Assembly: GCA_017529865.1 (NCBI GenBank)
Contig: JAFXNA010000004.1
Span: 124,001-188,000, forward strand
Length of the DNA: 64,000 nt
Reading direction: 5' to 3'
Source: Bacteroidaceae bacterium
GTDB taxonomy: Bacteria > Bacteroidota > Bacteroidia > Bacteroidales > Bacteroidaceae
In this document: one piece after another, positions 42,835-51,107 of the stretch
How positions within the stretch are numbered: position 1 is the first letter of the stretch
Layout: every line of letters starts with the position of its first letter
Program-made: the position numbers and the translations under genes
The notes under the pieces: generated by a model
What the model saw: the letters and a program-made list of their open reading frames with translations, nothing else
Database searches by the model: none
Told to the model about the DNA's origin: nothing

Positions 42835-45800
42835 TTAACGTACAAGCCAATAGACGTTGTCACTACGATTACTAATCTCGGATGTCGGCTCAGTACTTTT
42901 CACCCAATCGGTTGCCTGCTCCATCTCTTCAAGAACAAAGTGACTGTTCTTCCAGTCTATAGAACCTTGCCCTTCTGTAAAGCTTGACGGATAGATACTA
43001 AAGAAATCTAATTTAAAGATTTTAATCCAGATATCATAATAAGCATCTGAGGTATCACTAGGTGTGTTTGTCAGTACAGCCTTCACTCCACCGCACGCAT
43101 AACTTCGTGTTGCAGAAGTTGTGGTTGAGCTACCCTGATTGTCGCTATGCCATGAAACAGCAGTACCAACCGACGTAGCCGCAGGAAGTCCAAGAAGATT
43201 GAAATGAACCTCTCTCTTTGCGCATCCACTACTACCAGAAGCCATCACAACAAATGAACCAGCAACATAGCACTGTACACCGTTTACGGGATGAGGAACA
43301 CGTACCTTAGCTATTTTAACCCATCTATCTCCTGTACTGTTGTTGCTACCATGAAGAGTACGTTTGAGTACAATATCATCAACAAGTGCCAGTTTGTCAA
43401 CCTGCATGATTTCATTTTTGGTCTTCGTGCCATTCGTGTACTCGGCTTCCTTGTAACGCATCATTACAGGGTGAATGTGGTCTACATAGCTAGGACCAGG
43501 CAAAATCAACTTAACCGATTCTGTGCTACAAGATGTGTCATAACCAGGAATCTGCGAGTTGTTACCGCCAACCGAGGAGAAGATGTGAGCCGATGTGGAT
43601 TTACCATTTGAACCACCAGCAGCCAATTCATCAAGACCCCAACATACGCCATCACGTGCAGGCAAGATATATTCAGTACATCCATAGTGAACGTCACCCG
43701 GTGTAGCAATCATGAATCCGCCATACATCACACGGGCAAAGTCAGGCTGCTGTTTGTCACCGACAAATCCACAACCGCAAATCCAGTCATGGCAATGGCT
43801 CTTTGCATCGCCAGTCAATGCAAGCGTTCCGATTGTTGAGGTCATCTGGTCAATGGTCAATCTAGGGCCATCGATATGAACCCTGCTCTTGGAATCGAGC
43901 ATGACCATGTTTACAGAATACAGCGACAGTGTATTAGCACTGCTTATGGCAATGTATTCGTTCTCGGAATACAAGCTGCGAGCAACGGCGTTGTCCTTCC
44001 ATACGCCATAACTTCCTTCTGGAGCATACCTGCTATGGCAAATGTAGCCGTCTTTCGTCACAAAACCATTAGTGATGTTGAAGTTCGTCTTCAATTCACG
44101 GATGGAGTTCTCGCCCAAGAGTTCGAGAGCAGTATTTCTCGGCATCTTATTAGGATTCACATCGCCATGTTCAGCAAACCAACTCTTATCGTAAAAATTG
44201 ATAGCAGCAAGGCAACTCTTGTCGGCATCCTTTGAACGGTTCGTAAATCTACCAAGAACCATCCTAGTATTGGATAGACCGATATGGCTAGTATGATACT
44301 GATGATAGTTATTGGTGTCAAGCGTCTTGTCATTCGGGTCATTGCATGCGACTTCAAGCGCACCGTCCGTAGCTTCCAGGTACAATTCACGATGGTTCGC
44401 ATTATCCGTAGTGGCCACCCAGTGACTTACATCGGTCTGCTTCTGGTCATTGACCATACCCATCATGATGTATGAACTGGTTGCCCCATGGATATAGTCC
44501 CTGGCCACCATGAAGGCGTTTCTACGATATACTTTGCTGTGAATGTATCCATCGGCATCACTGCCGAACACGCCTACACCGACATACTGGGTCTGAAGCT
44601 CGTCGCCTTCTGGGATATAACCAGTGCCGACAATAAAGTTCGGCTTGACAACAGGGAAGTTAGCAGCGCCGACGACCGTCTGGTTGAAACCAGCAGCTAT
44701 CGTCAGGTAGTTCAAAGCAGTAGAGTTTGCACCGAAGTATCTACGTGTTTTCGAAGCAGTAGAACCAGAATACTCGTAAGTGTAGCTCGTGTACTTGTTA
44801 GAACTGTACTTTGCGACTCGCCCACCGTTTACACCGACTTCACTGAACCTGATATTGTCTTTAAGGATGAGCCTTGTGAATCCAGTGTTGCTCTTGTCGA
44901 TTCCAGTAATGGTCGTTATCTGGTGTCTGAATTCGACACCGAACCAGCTCAGATAGTTCTTTCCGTTAATCGTCTGGTCATAGATAATGACCTGGTCGCC
45001 AACTTCGAAGTTCGACCACGTAATCGGGGTCAACTCGTTCTGGTTGTCATAAATGTCAAGGATGTTAGTCGGATTGTACTTTGTCAACGTCCTTGATGTA
45101 TCGCTGTCGCAGACGTTTACAACGACTTCACATTCGCTGTCAATCTTTTTAAGATTAGGAACCTTGAAGATGAGACCTGGGTAACCAACACAGTTGAAAC
45201 GGTTCGCGGCAAATCCGTGGCTGCCTAGGACGACAAGGTCTTCACCGCCTGCGGTCATGCCATTGGTTTCGTGCACTTGGTTGTTCAAACCAGCGTAGAT
45301 ACCTGCATACCTACCCTGTATCATTCCGTTAGTGGATATTCCGTGAGCATTGTCGGCAAAAACGAAGGTAGACCTTCCGCCAACAGTACCGTACGTTCCA
45401 CGCAGTTTCGTATTCCATCCATATGCAAGGCTGTAGCTAGGAGATGACTTCAGGTCGCCAGTATCATTCCTTGCACACCTGTACGTAAATCTGTCTGTAC
45501 CGTCATCTCCACCGAACACGACAGACGGGGCAGTCACCTTGAACTCATTGTCAACATCGAACCACCAGTTCCTACCGCCAGCGACGTGGTCAACCTCGTC
45601 ACCAGCCGAACCGAGAATAAGTGACATGTAATATCCCATAGGGAGCAAGTAAGTCTCGTACTGGGAATACTTGTCCACTTCCATGTTCTCGTCGAACACA
45701 GGTGTCCTCAGGTTGATTGGAATTGGGGAAGAATTCAGAATGTAAGTCTTGTCGGCTGCGTTGATAATCTGGTCTATCCAGTACTGGTTATCCTCTTTCT

Positions 45801-46161
45801 TGTTACTGGAGTTCAGATACATTATCTTCGAGTGGGTAACGACAGCATGGAGCAGTTCGTCATTATCGGCATCGGCGACCAGCAGCGGGTTTGCATTCGC
45901 GGCAGGCATGAACTTTTCACGGACGTTATCACATGCAGCCTCGAACGTATCCTTCCCGAATCCGAGACCCGCCCATTCATTGTACAGCCTGTAAAGGAGA
46001 TAGATGTCGTTCCTTGTCAGCTTGAGTTCGACGGAACTCTTTGTAACAGTGTATCCGTTTGATGTGCCATATCTGAGTACAGACCTAATCAGGGCGTTCA
46101 ACACGCTTCTTGCATTGTAGGTCAATACGTCGATTTCTTTCGTCAGTCGTTCCAATGTCAT
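42835..46161 (-). CDS. Giant tail fibre / tailspike-like protein, 1108 residues
   Basis: First gene after a late box, 26 bases away. Residues 1-150 are helical and would join the baseplate. Residues about 190-330 contain a run of short Gly/Asn/Ala-rich repeats (GYGTVGGRSTFVF, AHGISTNGMIQG, AGIYAGLNNQVH) typical of trimeric beta-roll heads and tail spikes. A second beta-solenoid region and a C-terminal cysteine/histidine-rich stretch (HCHDWICGCGF) follow. Likely the main receptor-binding fibre. No catalytic motif recognised. Confidence 0.7.
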   Translation of the reverse strand: MTLERLTKEIDVLTYNARSVLNALIRSVLRYGTSNGYTVTKSSVELKLTRNDIYLLYRLYNEWAGLGFGKDTFEAACDNVREKFMPAANANPLLVADADNDELLHAVVTHSKIMYLNSSNKKEDNQYWIDQIINAADKTYILNSSPIPINLRTPVFDENMEVDKYSQYETYLLPMGYYMSLILGSAGDEVDHVAGGRNWWFDVDNEFKVTAPSVVFGGDDGTDRFTYRCARNDTGDLKSSPSYSLAYGWNTKLRGTYGTVGGRSTFVFADNAHGISTNGMIQGRYAGIYAGLNNQVHETNGMTAGGEDLVVLGSHGFAANRFNCVGYPGLIFKVPNLKKIDSECEVVVNVCDSDTSRTLTKYNPTNILDIYDNQNELTPITWSNFEVGDQVIIYDQTINGKNYLSWFGVEFRHQITTITGIDKSNTGFTRLILKDNIRFSEVGVNGGRVAKYSSNKYTSYTYEYSGSTASKTRRYFGANSTALNYLTIAAGFNQTVVGAANFPVVKPNFIVGTGYIPEGDELQTQYVGVGVFGSDADGYIHSKVYRRNAFMVARDYIHGATSSYIMMGMVNDQKQTDVSHWVATTDNANHRELYLEATDGALEVACNDPNDKTLDTNNYHQYHTSHIGLSNTRMVLGRFTNRSKDADKSCLAAINFYDKSWFAEHGDVNPNKMPRNTALELLGENSIRELKTNFNITNGFVTKDGYICHSRYAPEGSYGVWKDNAVARSLYSENEYIAISSANTLSLYSVNMVMLDSKSRVHIDGPRLTIDQMTSTIGTLALTGDAKSHCHDWICGCGFVGDKQQPDFARVMYGGFMIATPGDVHYGCTEYILPARDGVCWGLDELAAGGSNGKSTSAHIFSSVGGNNSQIPGYDTSCSTESVKLILPGPSYVDHIHPVMMRYKEAEYTNGTKTKNEIMQVDKLALVDDIVLKRTLHGSNNSTGDRWVKIAKVRVPHPVNGVQCYVAGSFVVMASGSSGCAKREVHFNLLGLPAATSVGTAVSWHSDNQGSSTTTSATRSYACGGVKAVLTNTPSDTSDAYYDIWIKIFKLDFFSIYPSSFTEGQGSIDWKNSHFVLEEMEQATDWVKSTEPTSEISNRSDNVYWLVR

Positions 46162-46186
46162 AATCTAGCCGATAAATTCAATCAAA

Positions 46187-46197
46187 AATAGTTTATA
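46187..46197 (-). promoter_or_regulatory. Late promoter box TATAAACTATT
   Basis: Minus-strand late box 26 bases before the giant fibre gene. Confidence 0.85.
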
Positions 46198-46224
46198 ACC
46201 GTGCAACAAAAACAGATTCACCTG

Positions 46225-47484
46225 TTAATGCTCCAATTCATTCAAGTCAACTACTTTTTTGGCATATTTCTGGGGAGGGTCTAGGTCAGGCTTCGTCTTT
46301 ACCCACAGTATCTTGCCCGCCCTGTATCTCTTGGCCAGTTTCAGCTCTGGGTAGAAATCCATGTCGCTTACGATGATTATACCGTTATACCTCGTGCGGC
46401 AGGTGTCCAACATGCGGAAAACGCAGTTGCAGTCGGTTCCTCCGCCCGTTGAAACGGAGAATTGCTTCCGCTTTTTCATCAGCGGGGTCAAGTGGATTGG
46501 TTTAGTGCATTGGGTATTCCACCAGCAGTAATCTATGTCAACATCCTTGCCGACAGCCAAAATAAGAGAAATTATCCTGGAAACGGCACTTGTCGGCATG
46601 GAGCGGCTAACATCCCCGGCCACAAGCAGCTTGGCCTTGTACTCGGCAACATGGCCTGGGTACAACAGGTCGAAACGACGGTTCCTCTTGAAGCGGCACT
46701 CCCTCCAACCGCATTCAATGGACTGCGAGACAAACTTCCTGATTATGGTACGACCGTCAACAGCCTTCTCCGCCTTAGACAACATGCTGACAACCCCGTT
46801 GGCCTCAGCCGTTCCCCAGCTTCCACCCCCGTTGACAGCAGCCTGTTCGACCGCCTCATTTATACTGCCTTCCGCATTCCACTGGTCAGCCCTAGTTTCA
46901 TCATTCAGGTAAGTTGACATGCCACCAGACGAGTTCTTCTCGCTGGAATCATCCCCGTTCTCACCATTGAGGTTTTGACCGCCGTTCTGACCCTCGGTTA
47001 GCAACTTGTACAGGATTTCGATGCTGGCATTGCGGTAATCGTACGGCTTGTAGAACTTGCCGTAATAGAGCGAGTTGACGTTAGTCTCCAGTTTCGATAC
47101 CTTCGATAAAATCTTGCCGTAAGCCGTGTTGTTTACACCGATGTCTGAACATAGGCCCATCCTTAGGGCAATCAGGTCAGATGCCATCAGGGATATCTTC
47201 TTGTCACTGTACAAACGAGTAGTAACATGGCCAAGACCGATTCTGACGGACTCGATATAGAAGATAACTGCAAGTTCCTGAGGTTCAACCGTATCAACAA
47301 AGTCACGGTTAATCTTGACATACAGCTTGCCATTGTCTACGCAGCTGGCTACCGTATTCACGTCATCGAAAACGAACTCAGCAAAACCGAGAACCGTATG
47401 CGTAATCGGGGCGTACTTAAACAATAGATACTTGGCTAGCCTTATAACGTCTTCGGGTTTTCTGTTTGTGCTTGCTGCGTTCAT
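46225..47484 (-). CDS. VWA-domain protein, partner of MoxR ATPase
   Basis: 419 residues. The C-terminal 200 residues are a von Willebrand A domain with the metal site GDVSRSM (DxSxS) and later GGGTDC and SDMDF. The N-terminal half resembles the metallopeptidase-like part of bacterial VWA/DUF2201 proteins, but the HExxH position reads IESVRIGLGH, so it is probably inactive. A Gly/Asn linker (about 168-190) joins the halves. Works with a MoxR ATPase (31602-32756) in known systems. The N-terminal 67 bases overlap an HNH frame. Confidence 0.75.
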   Translation of the reverse strand: MNAASTNRKPEDVIRLAKYLLFKYAPITHTVLGFAEFVFDDVNTVASCVDNGKLYVKINRDFVDTVEPQELAVIFYIESVRIGLGHVTTRLYSDKKISLMASDLIALRMGLCSDIGVNNTAYGKILSKVSKLETNVNSLYYGKFYKPYDYRNASIEILYKLLTEGQNGGQNLNGENGDDSSEKNSSGGMSTYLNDETRADQWNAEGSINEAVEQAAVNGGGSWGTAEANGVVSMLSKAEKAVDGRTIIRKFVSQSIECGWRECRFKRNRRFDLLYPGHVAEYKAKLLVAGDVSRSMPTSAVSRIISLILAVGKDVDIDYCWWNTQCTKPIHLTPLMKKRKQFSVSTGGGTDCNCVFRMLDTCRTRYNGIIIVSDMDFYPELKLAKRYRAGKILWVKTKPDLDPPQKYAKKVVDLNELEH

Positions 47485-47749
47485 ACTTTGCTTTTTCCAG
47501 AGTCTTTATAAAAATATATTGTTTTGACGAGAGTCTGGAAAAATAATATGTCGTACAGATGCCAGCACGAAGCATGAGAAGATGGCAGATATGATGCTCT
47601 TTGAGTGTAAGTTCTACCTTATTTGTCTTTTTGTTGCTACCGCCGCAGGAAACTGGCGTTATATGGTGCTTTTCGCATAGTTCCCCGATTACATATTCCC
47701 TTTCTTGTGCCTTCCTTATGATACCGTAATAGATAGCCAAGTAATTCAA
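47417..47749 (-). CDS. Truncated HNH homing endonuclease-like protein
   Basis: 110 residues. CEKHHITPVSCGGSN followed by TLKEHHICHLLML is the typical HNH core of phage free-standing homing endonucleases (KHHI.P...GG..., L..REH..CH..L). Intact relatives usually continue for a further DNA-binding region; here the frame ends inside the VWA gene after a basic tail. It therefore looks like an invading nuclease that has lost its 3' part, although the HNH core is intact. Confidence 0.7.
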   Translation of the reverse strand: MNYLAIYYGIIRKAQEREYVIGELCEKHHITPVSCGGSNKKTNKVELTLKEHHICHLLMLRAGICTTYYFSRLSSKQYIFIKTLEKAKYERSKHKQKTRRRYKASQVSIV

Positions 47750-47754
47750 GCAGC

Positions 47755-48948
47755 TTACCTCTTTCGATAAATATAATTACGTGAATCAAACCGAGTCGGT
47801 ACACCAATGGATTTCAGGTAATCTAGGACCTGGAATATCTTAGAGGGGTAGCTAAGAGCCTCGCTCATGTTGCCCCTCACACGGACGGCATCATTGGCCG
47901 TCATATCTCCATGAAGCACCCTGCGGTACAGTTTCGGAACGCTCGTGGTTTCGTTGTCGTGATACTGGTCCTTGGACTTGCCGATGCCTCCGTTGTAGCA
48001 CGCAAAAACAAACCTCATGTCTCCATGAAGACTGTCGTCCTTTTCACCCTCATTCACCATATTACTGCGGGCGCTATCGTACATCAGGTACAACAGGTAT
48101 CCAGCAGCAAGGTTAACTGCATTCTCGACATTTTCTGGGTCAGCCATATTAGCTGAATCCAGACCAAACTCATAGGCATGTTTCTTGGCGTCATCCATCG
48201 CATCGGGACCCAGCTGTGCCAGCCCACGATACTTTGTCGTCTTCGGCTTGTCGTCGAACATGCTTTCTACACATATCAACGCCAAGAGTTCTCCTTCACC
48301 TATACCACGAGAGGCGGTAATCGCCGCAACATCTTTAACTGCCCTCAGGATGCGGTCGATGTGAGCGTCCTGCTCTTCTGTGGTGTGCTTTTTCTTGTAT
48401 GCGTATGACAAGTTCTTCTTCATGAAGTTCCTTAGATTCGTATCTATTGATTCTGGCGTAGAGGCTTTCGGATAATCTACTTTCAACTCATCCCTGACGA
48501 GACTGCGGTTTTCCTTTTCCTTTTCCAGTTCCGCCTTCTTATCAAGATTACCCTGTATGCTATACGGGTTCGCATCAAGGTCGTAAGCATGTTGTGCCAA
48601 GCTATCATCGTAGGCTATGACTGGTTCGCGTTCAAGAAAATCCCGCTCTGGAAGGTCAACATACTGTTCAACCGCCTTGTCACCACCGCCAAGCCGTTTA
48701 CCCATTTCATCCCAGTCGGTTACGTATATGCCGTGGATTGGAGACGAAGCGATGAGGCCTGCTGCACCCAACTTAATCGCATTGCTAACCTTCGGATAGT
48801 CGTCCAGGTGAGATAGCTTGTCGTATATGCCTTTCCAGTCAATCGCTTCGTAAATAGCGGAATGCAGGTCGCATATCGCTTCCATCTGCGCTTTTGGTAG
48901 GTCAAGCCGTGATATGGCCTGACGGAACTGTTCTTCGTTTGGGGTCAT
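47755..48948 (-). CDS. Tagged lytic transglycosylase (SLT family)
   Basis: 397 residues from the ATG at 48948, which has a GGATG site; the frame begins at 48960. Leader at residues about 1-36 (FRQAISRLDLP ... AIYEA). The C-terminal half is a soluble lytic transglycosylase domain: catalytic Glu in CVESMF (about 228), GLAQLGP (like GLMQLMP), and ACYNGGIG (like AAYNAGPG). It cleaves the glycan chain of peptidoglycan. First gene after a late box. Together with the tagged amidase it gives the virion two complementary wall-cutting activities. Confidence 0.85.
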   Translation of the reverse strand: MTPNEEQFRQAISRLDLPKAQMEAICDLHSAIYEAIDWKGIYDKLSHLDDYPKVSNAIKLGAAGLIASSPIHGIYVTDWDEMGKRLGGGDKAVEQYVDLPERDFLEREPVIAYDDSLAQHAYDLDANPYSIQGNLDKKAELEKEKENRSLVRDELKVDYPKASTPESIDTNLRNFMKKNLSYAYKKKHTTEEQDAHIDRILRAVKDVAAITASRGIGEGELLALICVESMFDDKPKTTKYRGLAQLGPDAMDDAKKHAYEFGLDSANMADPENVENAVNLAAGYLLYLMYDSARSNMVNEGEKDDSLHGDMRFVFACYNGGIGKSKDQYHDNETTSVPKLYRRVLHGDMTANDAVRVRGNMSEALSYPSKIFQVLDYLKSIGVPTRFDSRNYIYRKR

Positions 48949-48971
48949 GAAAACATCCATACGTATTCAGC

Positions 48972-48982
48972 AATAGTTTATA
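48972..48982 (-). promoter_or_regulatory. Late promoter box TATAAACTATT (leftward)
   Basis: Minus-strand late box for the lytic transglycosylase gene; back-to-back with 49015-49025. Confidence 0.85.
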
Positions 48983-49014
48983 CAGTCGGGTTGCCCCAGA
49001 CCAGCCTGAAAGGT

Positions 49015-49025
49015 TATAAACTATT
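49015..49025 (+). promoter_or_regulatory. Late promoter box TATAAACTATT (rightward)
   Basis: Plus-strand late box 30 bases before the gp15-like gene. Confidence 0.85.
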
Positions 49026-49045
49026 CGATGATTAGGTGATGCTTT

Positions 49046-50674
49046 ATGAGACCATTTTACTACGTTCGCACTATTGAGAAAATCCTTATAGGACTCGTAG
49101 ACATGTTCAATAACATGTATGTCAACAAGTATGATGACATGAACCGTACGACGTACTCAAGGAGTGCTAAAATTCCTATTATCACCCACAACAACGCCAA
49201 CTTTACTAACTTCTGGTCATCTACCCAGTACAAACAGCAAACAATACCATATCCAATAGGAGCAATCCGTTTTGTAAGCAACGCACCAGACCCAGGCAAC
49301 AGGCCGCAACCGACCTATGCGAGAGAAATTTTCAGCAGGTCAGCCGACCGATGGATTAGGGATATCCAGCCTACACCGTATACGTTCCAGTTCGAGTTGC
49401 AGTTTCAGGCGGACAACATCTCCGACATCTTCCAGATAAAGGAGAACATCGAACCTTACTTCAACGAGTACAGGACGATAGTAATTAAGGAATGGGACTT
49501 CGCACCAGAGATACCTAGACCAGTAGTCGTGGTCATCAACAGCAACACCACGGAACTAAACGAGGAAATTACCGACTCCGACGCACAGCAGCAGGTTTTC
49601 AAGGTGACATACCCGATTACCTGCTACGGCGTTTACCACAGGCCGTACGAAACACCAGAGATGATTAAGTACGCCGAGATGAACTTCCATATCGACGAAG
49701 ATATCATCCACAGGGAACAACTCCTTGTTTACCCGAGCGAGATTATCCAGCAGAAGAAAAAGCTGTGGGAAACAGTATGCCCGACTATCAGGGAGGGCTA
49801 CTCAATCCTTCATACCCTGTCTACAACGCTGATGCAAAAAGAGGATGCCGACGGTTCCAAATACTACGAGGATGTCTCCCTCAAACAGCTCCTGCTATTC
49901 GACAGGTTTACAACAACGACTTACCACGAAGGATTGAAACTCTGCGGGGTTGACGAATACAACAAGGATACCCCAGGTATTCCATACGACGACCCAGATA
50001 CCGACTACAAGATTCTCCCAGAGGATTTCGACAAGAACGGCATCCCGATTTATACCTATTGCGAATCGGTTACGGACGACATCACACGACCAGCGGAAGT
50101 TCCGTCGTTCGACCTGCTTCGTTTCAACTTCGATTACGATACGCCGCACGAAAGTGACCTGAGCGGCTTCGGTCGTGACTTCGTTGCTGTCAACGACGAT
50201 ACGAGAAAGTTCATTCCAAACATAGCCCCTGGTAACGGTCAGGAAGTAGAAGGCGGATATGCCGTTGAAGACTATGTTGATTGGAGTAAGATTCTGAACT
50301 GGTTCGGTGACAACGCCAACGGTGACATCGAGTCGTCATACACCTTCAAGGCAACCATCCAGTTTGTCGAGGATGCCCCAGGTGATACAATCTTCCAGTA
50401 TCTCAGCAACGACGAGACAACCCTTTCAGATGGAACGGTCATTCCAGAGGGCGAGGTCTGGTTCGACTGGGGCATGATGAACGGAAGACTTTATTTTACT
50501 TACCATACGTCGAGCAAGTACAAGACATTCGTATCTGACGTTATCCACCCAAACAAGGAAACAATATATTCCTTCTATTTCGCACTATACGACAAGGGTG
50601 ACAAGGGAATGTTCGGCGTAAAGACCAATTTTAGTGAAACAATGATAGCCCTCAATACGGTTGAGGCCAATTAG
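49046..50674 (+). CDS. 15: Tail sheath terminator/stabiliser, gp15-like, with C-terminal extension
   Basis: 542 residues against 272 in T4 gp15. The N-terminal 215 residues follow gp15: a short N-terminal helix with FNNMYV, AKIPIITHNN (gp15 RVPITYAS), and IQPTPYTFQFELQFQ followed by IFQIKENIEPYFNEY (gp15 has PSPIKMIYELSIFT and QIVEQILPYF). gp15 caps the finished tail. Residues about 410-540 form an extra beta-sandwich-like domain (SSYTFKATIQF, GEVWFDWGMMNGRLYF) that resembles a LamG/ConA fold; T4 lacks it. AGGTG site present. Confidence 0.7.
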   Translation: MRPFYYVRTIEKILIGLVDMFNNMYVNKYDDMNRTTYSRSAKIPIITHNNANFTNFWSSTQYKQQTIPYPIGAIRFVSNAPDPGNRPQPTYAREIFSRSADRWIRDIQPTPYTFQFELQFQADNISDIFQIKENIEPYFNEYRTIVIKEWDFAPEIPRPVVVVINSNTTELNEEITDSDAQQQVFKVTYPITCYGVYHRPYETPEMIKYAEMNFHIDEDIIHREQLLVYPSEIIQQKKKLWETVCPTIREGYSILHTLSTTLMQKEDADGSKYYEDVSLKQLLLFDRFTTTTYHEGLKLCGVDEYNKDTPGIPYDDPDTDYKILPEDFDKNGIPIYTYCESVTDDITRPAEVPSFDLLRFNFDYDTPHESDLSGFGRDFVAVNDDTRKFIPNIAPGNGQEVEGGYAVEDYVDWSKILNWFGDNANGDIESSYTFKATIQFVEDAPGDTIFQYLSNDETTLSDGTVIPEGEVWFDWGMMNGRLYFTYHTSSKYKTFVSDVIHPNKETIYSFYFALYDKGDKGMFGVKTNFSETMIALNTVEAN

Positions 50675-50685
50675 GAGAAACTACC

Positions 50686-51060
50686 ATGAACCTATTCGAA
50701 TCACAAATCGAGAAGTTGAACCTCAGCCCGTCGATGAAGCAAAGCGTCATCGAATTGCGAAAGGTGTGCCTGGAAAGCGACGTAGGTGTACCGCCTATTA
50801 GCAGCGACTTCGAGAAAATGCAAGCCGATGCCGCTAAGAAGAAAGCAGAGGATGACGCTATTCGTGATACAGCAAGACAGGCTATAACGGATGTTAGCAG
50901 TAATCTGCCCGAAGACATGGACCATAACGCATTACATGCGGCTGTAATGAAGCAGATAGTACAACACTACCGTCCGATTATTGAGAAAACGTATGGTGAG
51001 GGTTCGGGTGAACGGCTCGAAACTGTAGCCAAAACCATGCTTAGCCGCTTAGGTATATAG
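50686..51060 (+). CDS. Small tagged late protein, 124 residues
   Basis: Consists of the shared leader (1-31: LFESQIEKLNLSP ... VCLES) followed by about 90 residues that are Ala/Lys-rich and helical, with no known domain. Lies between gp15 and the 639-residue tagged gene, 11 bases after gp15 with an AGGAG site. Its small size makes it useful for defining where the leader ends. Confidence 0.65.
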   Translation: MNLFESQIEKLNLSPSMKQSVIELRKVCLESDVGVPPISSDFEKMQADAAKKKAEDDAIRDTARQAITDVSSNLPEDMDHNALHAAVMKQIVQHYRPIIEKTYGEGSGERLETVAKTMLSRLGI

Positions 51061-51070
51061 TAAAGAATGG

Positions 51071-51080
51071 TATAAACTAG
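51071..51080 (+). promoter_or_regulatory. Late promoter box TATAAACTAG
   Basis: Plus-strand late box between two tagged genes, 28 bases before the ATG at 51108. Confidence 0.8.
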
Positions 51081-51107
51081 GTTTAGAATACAATATAGGG
51101 TGCCTAT

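Noticed and set aside
47484..47545. AT-rich TATATTTTTATAAAG upstream of the VWA gene considered as a promoter
   Set aside because: No -35 match at 16-18 bases and it lies within the HNH reading frame; left unannotated.
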